A DNA stretch of 64,000 bases from Hoeflea sp. 108 (GTDB taxonomy: Bacteria; Pseudomonadota; Alphaproteobacteria; Rhizobiales; Rhizobiaceae), in the NCBI RefSeq assembly GCF_000372965.1, contig NZ_KB890024.1, positions 2,234,839 through 2,298,838 on the forward strand. Reading direction: 5' to 3'. Positions 15,832-25,430 of this stretch are shown in pieces. The notes below the pieces were generated by a model. It searched no databases, was not told where the DNA came from, and worked only from the letters and a program-made list of their open reading frames with translations. Numbering within the stretch: the stretch's first letter is position 1; each line of letters starts with the position of its first letter. Made by a program: the position numbers and the translations under genes.

Positions 15832-16953
15832 ATGGTCGTTTCGCATTTCCTCAAATGGATCGATACGGCGAAGGTGGGCGAACGCGCCGCTGCCGCCGCT
15901 GCGCTTGCCAGCGCTTATGTGGGGCGCGAACTGCCGTTCGAGGACCGCTGTGCCGCCGAGGCCGCCCTCACGTTGCTGCTTGACGATCCATCGCCGAAGG
16001 TTCGTCAGGCGCTCGCCGAAGCACTGTCGATGAGCGCCAACGCGCCCCTGCAGATCATATCGGCACTTGCTTCCGACCAGCCTGATGTTGCCGCCATGGT
16101 GTTGGCGCGGTCGCCGCTGCTTACCGATTCCGACCTGATCGATCGTGTCGCTGCCGGTTCGCCGGCGGTCCAGAACCTCATTGCCGACCGACCTTACGTC
16201 TCCATGTCGCTCGCGGCGGCCATCGCCGAGGTGGGGGAAGCCAGGGCTTGCGTGACCCTGGTCCGCAACTATGGTGCCGAAATCGCCTCGCTGAGCTTCC
16301 GCCGCATGGCCGAGCGCTTCGGCCATGACGCAAGCCTGCGCGAGGCGCTTGTCGCCGATCCGCGCCTGCCGTCCGATTGTCGGCACCTGCTGCTGGTCAA
16401 GCTGGGTGAGGCGCTCAAGGCGTCGCCGCTGGTCATGGCGCTGATGGGCACTGCCCGCGCCGACCGGGTGATGCGCGACGCCTGCGTCAAGGCTTCGCTG
16501 ACCCTGATCGAAGGTACAAGTGCCAAGGAGCAGGCGGCACTGGTCGAACATCTGCGCCTGCGCGGCGATCTGACCGCGAGCTTCATCATCCGTGTGCTGG
16601 CGCACGGCAAGGTCGATTTCTTTGGTGCGGCGCTGGTTGTGCTCACCGGACGCGATGAACAGCGGGTGAGGGCGCTGCTCTCGAGCGGGCAGGACGTCGC
16701 CCTGACGGCATTGTTCCGCGCCGCCGGCCTGGCCGACGCGACGCACGCGATCATCTTGCGCGCGCTGAAAGTCTGGCGCGAGGTAGCCAACGGCCGCCGC
16801 GTTGCCGGTGCACAGGAAGTCAGTTGGCTGATGCTGAAAGAGCTTGGCGGCCAGGGTGCGGAAGGCGAACTGGCCAGCCTGGTCAAGTCGATCCATCTCG
16901 ACGCCCTGCGCGAAAACGCCAGGGGTCACGCCTTGGCGATAGCGGCCGCCTGA
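15832..16953 (+). CDS. DUF2336 domain-containing protein
   Basis: 373 residues from the ATG at 15832; the frame is open upstream but that part lacks family character. The protein is almost wholly alpha-helical, rich in Ala and Leu, with HEAT-like units such as LLLDDPSPKVRQALAEALS and SDQPDVAAMVLARSP. This is the DUF2336 type common in Rhizobiales and Caulobacterales, where some members belong to two-component or surface-sensing regulation. Function here is not known. No signal peptide or membrane segment. Converges with parE. Confidence 0.8.
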   Translation: MVVSHFLKWIDTAKVGERAAAAAALASAYVGRELPFEDRCAAEAALTLLLDDPSPKVRQALAEALSMSANAPLQIISALASDQPDVAAMVLARSPLLTDSDLIDRVAAGSPAVQNLIADRPYVSMSLAAAIAEVGEARACVTLVRNYGAEIASLSFRRMAERFGHDASLREALVADPRLPSDCRHLLLVKLGEALKASPLVMALMGTARADRVMRDACVKASLTLIEGTSAKEQAALVEHLRLRGDLTASFIIRVLAHGKVDFFGAALVVLTGRDEQRVRALLSSGQDVALTALFRAAGLADATHAIILRALKVWREVANGRRVAGAQEVSWLMLKELGGQGAEGELASLVKSIHLDALRENARGHALAIAAA

Positions 16954-16974
16954 CGACGGACGGTTCGCCCTCGA

Positions 16975-19035
16975 TCAGATATCGAGAGCGTCCGCAGCTG
17001 CAAACTCGGCGCGTTCCTGGATGAAGCGGAAGCGCAATTCCGGCTTGGTGCCCATCAGTGCATCGACGGCATTCTTGGTGTCGTCTTCGCTTTCATTGAC
17101 CTCGACCTGCAGCAGCGTGCGCTTCTTCGGGTCCATCGTCGTTTCCTTGAGCTGCGAGGCCATCATCTCGCCAAGGCCCTTGAAACGGCCGATCTCGACC
17201 TTGCCGCGCCCGGTGAATTCGGTCTTCAGCAATTCGTCCTTATGGGCGTCGTCGCGGGCGTAAGCCACCTTGCCGCCCTGGCGGATCGAATAGAGCGGCG
17301 GCACCGCCATATAGAGGTGTCCGCCACGGACCAGCTCGGGCATCTCCTGATAGAAGAAGGTGATCAGCAGCGAGGCGATGTGGGCACCGTCGACGTCGGC
17401 GTCGGTCATGATGATGACGCGGTCGTAGCGCAGGTCTTCTTCGCGGTATTTCGAGCGCGTGCCGCAGCCCAGCGCCTGGATCAGGTCGCCGATCAGCTGG
17501 TTGGACGCCAGCTTGTCGTTGCCGGCGCTGGCGACGTTGAGGATCTTGCCACGCAGCGGCAGGATCGCCTGCATCGAGCGGTCGCGCGCCTGCTTGGCCG
17601 ATCCGCCTGCCGAGTCACCCTCGACGATGAACAGCTCTGCGCCCGCTGCCGCGTTCTGTGTACAGTCGGCCAGCTTGCCGGGCAGGCGCAGCTTGCGCAC
17701 GGCGCTCTTGCGCGACACTTCCTTTTCCTGGCGGCGGCGCACGCGCTCGTCGGCGCGCGCGATCACCCAGTCGAGCAGCTTCGAGGCTTCCTGGGGATTG
17801 TCGGCAAGCCAGTGGTCGAACGGATCGCGGAGCGCTGTCTCGACGATGCGCATGGCCTCGACTGTCGCCAGCTTGTCCTTGGTCTGGCCGACGAACTCAG
17901 GCTCGCGGATGAACACCGACAGCATGCCGGCTGCCGAGATCATCACGTCTTCACTGGTGACGATCGAGGCGCGCTTGTTGCCAACGAGGTCGGCATAGGC
18001 GCGCAGGCCGCGCGTCAGCACGTTGCGGAAGCCCATCTCATGGGTGCCGCCGTCGCCGGTCGGGATGGTGTTGCAGTAGGAATTGACGAAACCGTCGCCG
18101 CCAAACCAGGTGACGGCCCATTCGACCGAACCGTGGCCGCTCTGCTTGTCGCTCTTGCCCGCGAAGATCTCGCGCGTGACCTGCATCTCGTTGCCGAGAG
18201 AAGCCTTGAGATAGTCGCCGAGGCCACCGGGGAAATGGAACACCGCTTTGGTCGGCGTTTCGTCCTTTTCCTTGATGAGTGCCGGATCGCAGCTCCAGCG
18301 GATTTCGACGCCACCGAACAGATAGGCCTTGGAGCGGGCCATCTTGCAGATGCGGGCCGGCTCGAAATGCGCACCCTTGCCGAAAATGTCGGGATCGGGG
18401 TGGAAGCGTACTTTGGTGCCGCGCCTGTTTTGGACGTCGCCGAGACTTTCCAATCCGCCCTGCGGGACGCCGCGCGAAAAACGCTGACGGAACAGTTTGC
18501 GGTTGCGCGCCACCTCGACTTCGAGTTGGTCGGACAGCGCGTTGACCACGGAGACGCCGACGCCGTGCAGACCGCCCGAGGTTTCGTAGACCTTGGAATC
18601 GAACTTGCCGCCGGCATGCAGCGTGGTCATGATGACCTCGAGCGCCGACTTGTCCTTGAACTTCGGATGCGGATCGACGGGGATGCCGCGGCCGTTGTCG
18701 GTGACCGTGAGAAAGCCCTCGGCGTCGAGCTCGACCTCAATGAAGGTCGCGTGGCCGGCCACGGCCTCGTCCATCGAGTTGTCGATGACCTCAGCGAAAA
18801 GATGGTGCAGCGCCTTTTCGTCGGTGCCGCCGATATACATGCCCGGACGGCGACGCACCGGCTCCAGCCCTTCGAGAACCTCGATGTCGGCCGCGCTGTA
18901 GCTGTCGCTGGCATCCTTGACCGGAGCAGGGCGCTTTGCCGCCGCAGCGGCTGCGACCAGCGGGTCGGCCGGACGGGACACGGGACGTGCGGGCTGATTG
19001 CCGAGATTGCCGAAAAGGTCGCTGTTGTCGTCCAT
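16975..19035 (-). CDS. parE: DNA topoisomerase IV subunit B (ParE)
   Basis: 686 residues from the ATG at 19035 (MDDNSDLFGNLG); the frame runs upstream to 19167 but without matching family sequence. The GHKL ATPase domain carries TDNGRGIPVDPHPK and SGGLHGVGVSVVNALS; the TOPRIM domain has EGDSAGGSAKQARDR and DADVDGAHIASLL. It relaxes and decatenates chromosomes with ParC, which is not in this window. The acidic, Ala/Pro-rich N-terminal 40 residues before the ATPase domain are typical of rhizobial ParE. DADVDGAHIASLL and the protein's length favour ParE over GyrB. Confidence 0.95.
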   Translation of the reverse strand: MDDNSDLFGNLGNQPARPVSRPADPLVAAAAAAKRPAPVKDASDSYSAADIEVLEGLEPVRRRPGMYIGGTDEKALHHLFAEVIDNSMDEAVAGHATFIEVELDAEGFLTVTDNGRGIPVDPHPKFKDKSALEVIMTTLHAGGKFDSKVYETSGGLHGVGVSVVNALSDQLEVEVARNRKLFRQRFSRGVPQGGLESLGDVQNRRGTKVRFHPDPDIFGKGAHFEPARICKMARSKAYLFGGVEIRWSCDPALIKEKDETPTKAVFHFPGGLGDYLKASLGNEMQVTREIFAGKSDKQSGHGSVEWAVTWFGGDGFVNSYCNTIPTGDGGTHEMGFRNVLTRGLRAYADLVGNKRASIVTSEDVMISAAGMLSVFIREPEFVGQTKDKLATVEAMRIVETALRDPFDHWLADNPQEASKLLDWVIARADERVRRRQEKEVSRKSAVRKLRLPGKLADCTQNAAAGAELFIVEGDSAGGSAKQARDRSMQAILPLRGKILNVASAGNDKLASNQLIGDLIQALGCGTRSKYREEDLRYDRVIIMTDADVDGAHIASLLITFFYQEMPELVRGGHLYMAVPPLYSIRQGGKVAYARDDAHKDELLKTEFTGRGKVEIGRFKGLGEMMASQLKETTMDPKKRTLLQVEVNESEDDTKNAVDALMGTKPELRFRFIQERAEFAAADALDI

Positions 19036-19293
19036 GCTCAATACGATTTTTCCGAGCTGCGAATCACTTGGTCGAGTTTGCCAGTTTTGACGGTCTGGCA
19101 ATAGTTCCTGATCTGTTCGTCCCCGGCCCGTTCGATATGTCCGAATTGGCCGTGAGGGTGCAACCATTCGTAAACGCTATCCGAAATCGCCGCGGTTGGG
19201 CGGCGACGGAAGCGGGTTTGTAAGGTTGCGGCTAACCTGTATTGCCCAATAACTGCTGCCCGAACATTCGGACATCAGGAAGGCCGCGCCCCC

Positions 19294-20469
19294 GTGCTTG
19301 ACTTCGGTTCCTTGTTGCTCGCCACGGCCCTGTCCGGTGCGTGTCTGAGCGGAACGCTCGTCGCGATCTGGCTGACGGCGCGTCAGTCCCGTTTCGTTCT
19401 CACGATGGCGGTCGGAATACTACTTCTCGTCACCCATGTCATCGCCTTTTGGCTTTACGGACGCGATGCCTCACCCTGGCTCGGGCCGGCAATGCTGGCG
19501 TTGCTCGTCGCCGGCTTCTTTGTCGTCTTCGCTGCCGCCGACCAATACATCGAGCGTGGCTGGTCGAAACCCGCGGCGCTGCCGATCGCTGCGATCATCG
19601 CGCTGACGGTCGTGGTGACAGCGTTCGGCCTTGATGGCATCGGCTTTATCATCGCCTATTCGGCGGTCACTGGTATCCTGATCATGACGGCGACCGCATT
19701 CTGGACCTGCAAGGATGTCGACCGCCGCGTGCTCGCGCCGGTGTCGCTGCTCACCGGCAGCAGCGCCATATCCTTCGCACTGTGTGCCTTCGTCATCATC
19801 CAGCAGAAGCAATGGACACTTGGCAGCGTGCCTCATAACTGGGCCGAGGACGTGAACACTGTCGTCGTCGTCGCCTGCATGACGGCCCTTGGGGCACTCA
19901 CGATCTCTTTCCATCATCTGCGCACCCAGAGCAGGCTGACCGAGGAAACGCTAACCGATCCGCTGACGGGGTTGATGAACCGCCGGGCACTCAATTCGCT
20001 GCATGGTGACACCAGCTTTGGGCAGCACATGGCGCTGGCCATGGTCGACCTCGACCACTTCAAGCGCACCAATGATGTTTTCGGCCATGCCGTGGGCGAC
20101 CGGGTTTTGCAGCGTTTCGCCGATGTCGTCAGGCGCTACGCGAATGACGACGTCGAGGTCTTCAGGCTTGGTGGCGAGGAGTTCGCGATCGTCATGTCCG
20201 GAATGAGCGCGCTGGAGGCCTACGAAATCCTCCGCAAGGTCGGCGCGTCCTTCGGCGCAGAGGTCGTCGGCACCAAGCTCGGCCCGCTCCGCAGCACGGT
20301 CAGCGTCGGCGTCTGTTTCGGCGACGGCGAGATGCGGACGGTTGAGCAGATGCTGCTTGGCGCAGACGCGGCGCTCTACGCTGCAAAACGCGCCGGCCGC
20401 AACCGCGTTGCAACAGCCGAGACCGCCGACAGTGAAGGTTACCGCGAGCCGGAACTTTTGTTCGCCTAA
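19294..20469 (+). CDS. Membrane-bound diguanylate cyclase (GGDEF)
   Basis: 391 residues, GTG start after AGGAAGG. Six or so hydrophobic segments fill residues 1-205, then a GGDEF domain: TDPLTGLMNRRAL, DLDHFKRTNDVFGH and the active-site GGEEF at 293-297. The A-site is intact, so the enzyme should make cyclic di-GMP from two GTP. No RxxD inhibitory motif is obvious before GGEEF. The N-terminal membrane part is a sensor of unknown input. It stands alone, between parE and gcvP. Confidence 0.93.
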   Translation: MLDFGSLLLATALSGACLSGTLVAIWLTARQSRFVLTMAVGILLLVTHVIAFWLYGRDASPWLGPAMLALLVAGFFVVFAAADQYIERGWSKPAALPIAAIIALTVVVTAFGLDGIGFIIAYSAVTGILIMTATAFWTCKDVDRRVLAPVSLLTGSSAISFALCAFVIIQQKQWTLGSVPHNWAEDVNTVVVVACMTALGALTISFHHLRTQSRLTEETLTDPLTGLMNRRALNSLHGDTSFGQHMALAMVDLDHFKRTNDVFGHAVGDRVLQRFADVVRRYANDDVEVFRLGGEEFAIVMSGMSALEAYEILRKVGASFGAEVVGTKLGPLRSTVSVGVCFGDGEMRTVEQMLLGADAALYAAKRAGRNRVATAETADSEGYREPELLFA

Positions 20470-20702
20470 GGCTGTTTTCTCGTCGGAGAGCCAAGTGTTC
20501 TCCGTCCCACTTGGGATCACAGTCGGACCAACCCCGGGGGGGCTGCCAGATCGCCGGTCTGCGATGGGGCAGTTCCGACAGGCTGGCTTAGGCCTAACGA
20601 CCTGGAAGGCGCAGGCTGCGGCCGCATTGATCATAGATGTTTGCGCTGAGCCGCCGCCGATCGTGTCCCGTCCAAAACCTGTCCGGCAACGTCATGAATC
20701 AA

Positions 20703-20733
20703 ATCGGCGGCGCCCGTGAGGAACGCCGCCGAT
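20703..20733 (-). terminator. Hairpin after gcvP
   Basis: ATCGGCGGCG and CGCCGCCGAT pair exactly over 10 bp with an 11-base loop, 20 bases beyond the gcvP stop on the minus strand. The downstream tract on that strand (TTTGATT) is only partly T-rich. The rest of the 20470-20752 gap shows no gene. Confidence 0.55.
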
Positions 20734-20752
20734 AAAGTGTTTGCCGTCGAAA

Positions 20753-23563
20753 TTACTCGGCGGCGCCGAGATATTCCGTCAGCGGCGGGCACGAGCAGAC
20801 CAGGTTGCGGTCACCGGCGACGTTGTCGATGCGCGACACTGGAGACCAGTACTTGGCAGTCGTGTCGGGATCGCCGCCGGGGTAGGCCGCTTCGAGACGC
20901 GAATAGGGGTGCTTCCATTCGCCTGCTAGCGTCTCGGTTGCCGTGTGCGGGGCGTTGATCAGCGGATTGTCATCCCTAGGCCATTCGCCCTTTTCGACCT
21001 TGGCAGCTTCTGCCGCGATCGCCGCCATCGCCTCGATGAAGCGGTCGATCTCGCGCTTCGGCTCGGATTCGGTCGGCTCGACCATCAGCGTGCCGGCAAC
21101 CGGCCACGACATGGTTGGCGCATGGAAGCCGTAGTCGATCAGGCGCTTGGCGATGTCCTCGACAGAGATGCCTGCACGCTCCTTGAGCACGCGGGTGTCG
21201 AGGATGCACTCATGCGCCACGCGACCATTCTTGCCCTTGAACAGCACCGGATAGTGCGCTTCGAGCTTGGTCGCGATGTAGTTGGCGTTGAGGATCGCCT
21301 GCTCGGTCGCCTGCTTCAGGCCCGAAGCGCCCATCATCCGGATGTACATCCAGGTGATCGGCAGGATCGAGGCGCTGCCGAAGGGAGCAGCCGAGACCGC
21401 ATGGTCGCTGCCGGCTTCGACATGGCCCGGCACGAAGGGCGCAAGATGCGCCTTCACACCGATCGGGCCGACGCCGGGGCCGCCGCCGCCGTGCGGAATG
21501 CAGAACGTCTTGTGCAGGTTCATGTGGCAGACGTCGGCGCCGATGTCGGCGGGCCGCGAAAGTGCGACCATCGCGTTCAGGTTGGCGCCGTCGAAATAGA
21601 CCTGGCCACCGTGGGCGTGCACGATCTCGCAGATATCGCGGGCGCCTTCCTCGAACACGCCATGCGTCGAGGGGTAGGTGAACATCAGCGCAGCCAGCTT
21701 GTCGGCGTGCTGCTCGGCCTTGACCTTGAGGTCGGTGACGTCGATGTCGCCGTCTTCGAGGCAGTGCACGACCACCACTTCCATGCCTGCCATCGCAGCA
21801 CTTGCCGGGTTGGTGCCATGCGCCGAGGACGGGATCAGGCAGATGTTGCGCTGCGTCTCGCCACGCGAGTGGTGATAGCGGCGGATCGCCAGCAAGCCGG
21901 CATATTCACCCTGGCTGCCGGCGTTCGGCTGCAGGCTGACGGCGTCGAAGCCGGTGATTTCGCACAGCCATGCCTCGAGGTCGTCGGTCATCGCGCGATA
22001 GCCGAGCGAATGGCTCGTCGGCGCGAAGGGATGGAGGTTGGCGACCGTCGGCCAGCTGACCGGCATCATCTCGGCGGCTGCGTTGAGCTTCATGGTGCAG
22101 GAGCCGAGCGGGATCATGGCGCGGTCGAGCGCCAGGTCCTTGTCGGCGAGCCTGCGCAGGAAGCGCATCATTTCCGTTTCCGAGCGGTTTTCGTGGAACA
22201 CCGGCTGGGTCAGGAAGTCCTTGCCGCGCGGCTTGCCGGGCAGGGTGCGCTTAGCGTCCTTCGGTGCCTTGGCGCCGAACAGGGCGGCAACGGCCTCGAG
22301 GTCAGCTTCGGTCGAGGTCTCGTCGAAGGCGACCGACACGTGGTCGGCGTCGATGACGCGCAGCAGGCGGCCGATATTCTCGGCTTCGGTTGCTATCGCT
22401 TCGGCTTTGCCCTTGGCTTCGACGGTCACCGCGTCGAAACGCTCAGTGCCAGAGACGGTCACGCCAGCAGCCTTCAGGCCTTCAGCCAGACGGCTGGCCA
22501 GGCCATGGATGCGCTCGGCAATCGCCTGCAGTCCGGCCGGGCCGTGCCAGATGGCGAAGGATGCGGCCATGTTGGCGAGCAGGGCCTGCGCCGTGCAGAT
22601 GTTCGACGTCGCCTTGTCGCGGCGGATGTGCTGCTCACGCGTCTGCAGCGCCAGGCGGTAGCCGGGACGGCCCTTGCTGTCGACCGACTGGCCGACGAGG
22701 CGGCCCGGCATCAGGCGGGTCAGCTTGTCGGAAACGGCGCAATAGGCAGCGTGCGGGCCGCCGAAGCCCATTGGCACGCCGAAGCGCTGCATCGTTCCGA
22801 CAGCGATGTCGGCGCCGAGGCTGGCAGGCGCGTCGGTGACGGTGAGGCTGAGCGGGTCGGAGACGAAGATGACGATGGCGCCGACGGCCTTGGCCTTCTC
22901 GATCGCGGCCTTGTGGTCGCCATAGACACCGTTGGTGTCTGGCCAGGAGACGATGAGGGCTGCAGTGTTGTCGTCGATGGTCTCGTCGTCGATCTCAGTG
23001 CCCAGCGGCTCGGCGCGGGTGCGCACGACGTCGAGCGTCTGCGGATGAGGGGTGCCGGCGAGGGCGACGCGGCTGCGCTTGTCGCGATGATGGCGCAGCG
23101 CAATGCCCACGGCCTCGGCAACCGCAGTCGCTTCGTCGAGCAGAGAAGCGGACGCCACCGGCAGGCCGGTGAGTTCGGCAACCAGGGTCTGGAAGTGGAA
23201 CAGCAGTTCCAGGCGGCCTTGGCTGATCTCGGCCTGGTAAGGCGTGTAGGCGGTGTACCAGGCCGGGTTTTCGAACAGGTTACGCTGGATGACCGGCGGC
23301 ACGTTGACGCCGTGATAGCCGGCGCCGATGAAGCTCTTCAGCACCTTGTTGCGACCCATCTTCTCGCCGAGTTCGGCGAGCGCTTCATGCTCGGATGCTG
23401 GCGCGGGCAGGTTGAGCGCGCGGTCGAGACGGATCGACTTCGGCACGGCCTGCGAGATCAGCGTTTCCACCGAGGGCACGCCGATGGCGGCGAGCATGGC
23501 GCGGGTATCGGCCGCGCCGGGCCCGATGTGACGGGCCGAAAAGGGATAAGGTGCAGTGGTCAT
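20753..23563 (-). CDS. gcvP: Glycine dehydrogenase (decarboxylating), P-protein
   Basis: 936 residues, the fused alpha/beta form of GcvP. Start at the ATG 23563 (MTTAPYPFSARHIGPG). The PLP lysine lies in NLHKTFCIPHGGGGPG near residue 685, and the glycine-rich loop follows. The P-protein decarboxylates glycine and passes the aminomethyl group to GcvH lipoate. Last gene of the gcvT-gcvH-gcvP operon, 14 bases after gcvH, controlled by the glycine riboswitch upstream of gcvT. Confidence 0.97.
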   Translation of the reverse strand: MTTAPYPFSARHIGPGAADTRAMLAAIGVPSVETLISQAVPKSIRLDRALNLPAPASEHEALAELGEKMGRNKVLKSFIGAGYHGVNVPPVIQRNLFENPAWYTAYTPYQAEISQGRLELLFHFQTLVAELTGLPVASASLLDEATAVAEAVGIALRHHRDKRSRVALAGTPHPQTLDVVRTRAEPLGTEIDDETIDDNTAALIVSWPDTNGVYGDHKAAIEKAKAVGAIVIFVSDPLSLTVTDAPASLGADIAVGTMQRFGVPMGFGGPHAAYCAVSDKLTRLMPGRLVGQSVDSKGRPGYRLALQTREQHIRRDKATSNICTAQALLANMAASFAIWHGPAGLQAIAERIHGLASRLAEGLKAAGVTVSGTERFDAVTVEAKGKAEAIATEAENIGRLLRVIDADHVSVAFDETSTEADLEAVAALFGAKAPKDAKRTLPGKPRGKDFLTQPVFHENRSETEMMRFLRRLADKDLALDRAMIPLGSCTMKLNAAAEMMPVSWPTVANLHPFAPTSHSLGYRAMTDDLEAWLCEITGFDAVSLQPNAGSQGEYAGLLAIRRYHHSRGETQRNICLIPSSAHGTNPASAAMAGMEVVVVHCLEDGDIDVTDLKVKAEQHADKLAALMFTYPSTHGVFEEGARDICEIVHAHGGQVYFDGANLNAMVALSRPADIGADVCHMNLHKTFCIPHGGGGPGVGPIGVKAHLAPFVPGHVEAGSDHAVSAAPFGSASILPITWMYIRMMGASGLKQATEQAILNANYIATKLEAHYPVLFKGKNGRVAHECILDTRVLKERAGISVEDIAKRLIDYGFHAPTMSWPVAGTLMVEPTESEPKREIDRFIEAMAAIAAEAAKVEKGEWPRDDNPLINAPHTATETLAGEWKHPYSRLEAAYPGGDPDTTAKYWSPVSRIDNVAGDRNLVCSCPPLTEYLGAAE

Positions 23564-23577
23564 CTCAGGCGATCCTG

Positions 23578-23946
23578 TCAACCGATATGGGCTTTGTAGC
23601 CCGCTTCATCCATCAGGCCGTCGAGCTGGCCCGCATTGGCGATCTTCATCTTCCACAGCCAGCCGTCGCCGGAGGCAGCCGAATTGACGAGTGCCGGGTC
23701 GGAAGAGAGCGTGGCATTGGCTTCGGTGATGTCGCCGTCGATCGGCGCATAGACGTCCGAAGCGGCTTTGACCGACTCGACGACCACGGCGACGTCGCCC
23801 TTGGCGAGCTTGCGGCCGGCTTCCGGCAGGTCGACGAAGACCAGATCGCCGAGCTGTTCCTGGGCGTAGTCGGTGATGCCGACGGTGGCGATGTCGCCTT
23901 CAACGCGGATCCACTCGTGATCTTCGGTGAAATAGGTCTTGGTCAT
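23578..23946 (-). CDS. gcvH: Glycine cleavage system H protein
   Basis: 122 residues from the ATG at 23946 (MTKTYFTEDHEWIRVEGD). The lipoylated lysine is in VESVKAASDVYAPIDGDI, with the surrounding H-protein fold complete. It shuttles the aminomethyl group from GcvP to GcvT. It starts four bases after the gcvT stop. The longer open frame to 24111 is a shadow inside gcvT. Confidence 0.97.
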   Translation of the reverse strand: MTKTYFTEDHEWIRVEGDIATVGITDYAQEQLGDLVFVDLPEAGRKLAKGDVAVVVESVKAASDVYAPIDGDITEANATLSSDPALVNSAASGDGWLWKMKIANAGQLDGLMDEAGYKAHIG

Positions 23947-23950
23947 GAAA

Positions 23951-25051
23951 TTATCCTTTGCGGTAGCGATGCTGCGTGAAGGGAAGGGAATGGACGTCGA
24001 CAGGCACTTTTGTGCCGCGGACATCGGCGAAGACTCGGGTGCCGGCCTTGACCAGCGAAGCGGAGACATAGCCCATTGCGACCGGGAAGCCGGCGGACGG
24101 GCCGAAGCCACCCGAAGTGACGCGGCCGACCAGGGCGCCGTCGGCGTCGAACAGTTCAGCGCCCGAGCGCACCGGCTGGCGCCCCTCGGGCTTCAGTCCG
24201 ACACGCTTTTGCTTGGCGCCTTCGGCGAGGATTGTTGCAAGGGCCGCGCGGCCGATGAAATTGCCTTCAGCGCGCAGGTCCTTGGGGATCGCCCACATCA
24301 GGCCGGCACTTGCCGGATCGTTGTCGGGCGTGATGTCGTTGCCATGCAGGCACAGCCCGGCTTCAAGACGCAGGCTGTCGCGGGCGGCAAGGCCGATCCA
24401 CATGGCGCGCTCGTCGGCGAGAAGCTTGGAGAGCAACTCGCGGGCATCTGCTTCCGGCAGGCCGATCTCGAAACCGTCCTCGCCGGTGTAGCCCGAGCGG
24501 CTCATGAACCAGTTGGCGCGTGGCTCGAAGCCCTGCATGAAGAACAGCTCGTCGGTGGCGATGCCGACCTTTTCGAGCACGGCAGTTGCTTCCGGGCCTT
24601 GAATCGCGATGAAGACGCGGTCGAGCGGCTCGATGTTGGCATCGAAATCCTTGGCCAGCGCGCGCAGATGCGCCTCGTCGGTCGCCGCATTGCCGGCATT
24701 TGCCACCACCATGAAGCGCTCGTCGCCGAGGCGGGTGATGATCAGGTCGTCGATGATGCCGGCGGCCTCGGTCAGGAAGAAGGTGTATTTCGACTGCCTT
24801 GTCTCAAGCGCGCGCGCATCGAGCGGGCAGGCGCGGTTGATGAGGTCGGCAGCACCCGTTCCCGTGACCAGGAACAGCTTCATGTGGGAGATGTCGAACA
24901 GGCCGACATGCTCACGGGTGTGAAGGTGTTCCTTCATCACGCCGGCGGGATAGGTCAGCGGCATGTTCCAGCCGGCGAACGCGCCAAAGCGCGCACCAGC
25001 TGCTGTATGCAGGTCTGCAAGGGGTAGTTGGTTGGTATGGTCGCCCGTCAT
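23951..25051 (-). CDS. gcvT: Aminomethyltransferase GcvT
   Basis: 366 residues, start ATG at 25051 after GGAGAAG. Conserved GcvT parts are visible: AFAGWNMPLTYPAGVMKEH, then GLFDISHMKLFLVTG, and a later SRSGYTGEDGFEIGLP. It transfers the methylene group to tetrahydrofolate and releases ammonia. First gene of the glycine cleavage operon and directly downstream of the riboswitch. The E3 (lipoamide dehydrogenase) component is not in the window. Confidence 0.97.
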   Translation of the reverse strand: MTGDHTNQLPLADLHTAAGARFGAFAGWNMPLTYPAGVMKEHLHTREHVGLFDISHMKLFLVTGTGAADLINRACPLDARALETRQSKYTFFLTEAAGIIDDLIITRLGDERFMVVANAGNAATDEAHLRALAKDFDANIEPLDRVFIAIQGPEATAVLEKVGIATDELFFMQGFEPRANWFMSRSGYTGEDGFEIGLPEADARELLSKLLADERAMWIGLAARDSLRLEAGLCLHGNDITPDNDPASAGLMWAIPKDLRAEGNFIGRAALATILAEGAKQKRVGLKPEGRQPVRSGAELFDADGALVGRVTSGGFGPSAGFPVAMGYVSASLVKAGTRVFADVRGTKVPVDVHSLPFTQHRYRKG

Positions 25052-25097
25052 GTCTTCTCCAGAGTCGCACGTGTCCAGCCGCTGTGGCGGCCATTCC

Positions 25098-25280
25098 GTG
25101 CCCCTCTGTCTGAAGCCTGAGAGACTCGCGCTCCGGAACTCTGTCGGCAGCGCTTACACCTTCGGCGCGGGACCAGGGTCCCGACTTTCCAGAGTGTCCT
25201 TCCTGCTTACGGTTCTTTTGCCTGAGAGATTTCGGGCGATTTCCCCTTCGGCGTCAGCTTTCGCTGCTCTCTCCCGCAAA
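25098..25280 (-). promoter_or_regulatory. Tandem glycine riboswitch upstream of gcvT
   Basis: On the minus strand two aptamers lie in series. Aptamer I (about 25280-25201) contains GCGGGAGAGAGC, GCCGAAGGGGAAA and CTCTCAGGCAAAAGAACCG; aptamer II (about 25200-25098) contains GGACACTCTGGAAAG, GCCGAAGGTGTAAG and TCTCTCAGGCTTCAGACAG. These are the conserved core blocks of the cooperative glycine riboswitch, which turns on gcv genes when glycine is high. The element ends about 45 bases before the gcvT ATG. The upstream 25281-25430 stretch should hold the promoter; I see no gene there. Confidence 0.95.
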
Positions 25281-25430
25281 CAGGTGGAGCCCGCAAAGGC
25301 CCCAGACGAGTCGTCAATATCCCAACGACGACACTTTGTCACCTCTCCGCGCAGTGCTTATTCACCTGATAGATGGTGACGATTCACCCGTTCGGGTAGT
25401 CTTGCTTGCATGGCTGCGTGGAGGCCGGCG

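Noticed and set aside
17242..19104. 620-codon plus-strand frame opposite parE
   Set aside because: Composition is that of reversed parE codons and lacks domain signals; parE has all ATPase and TOPRIM motifs.
20945..23599. 884-codon plus-strand frame opposite gcvP
   Set aside because: Shadow of gcvP; Arg/Asp/Gly/His-rich with no protein-like pattern.
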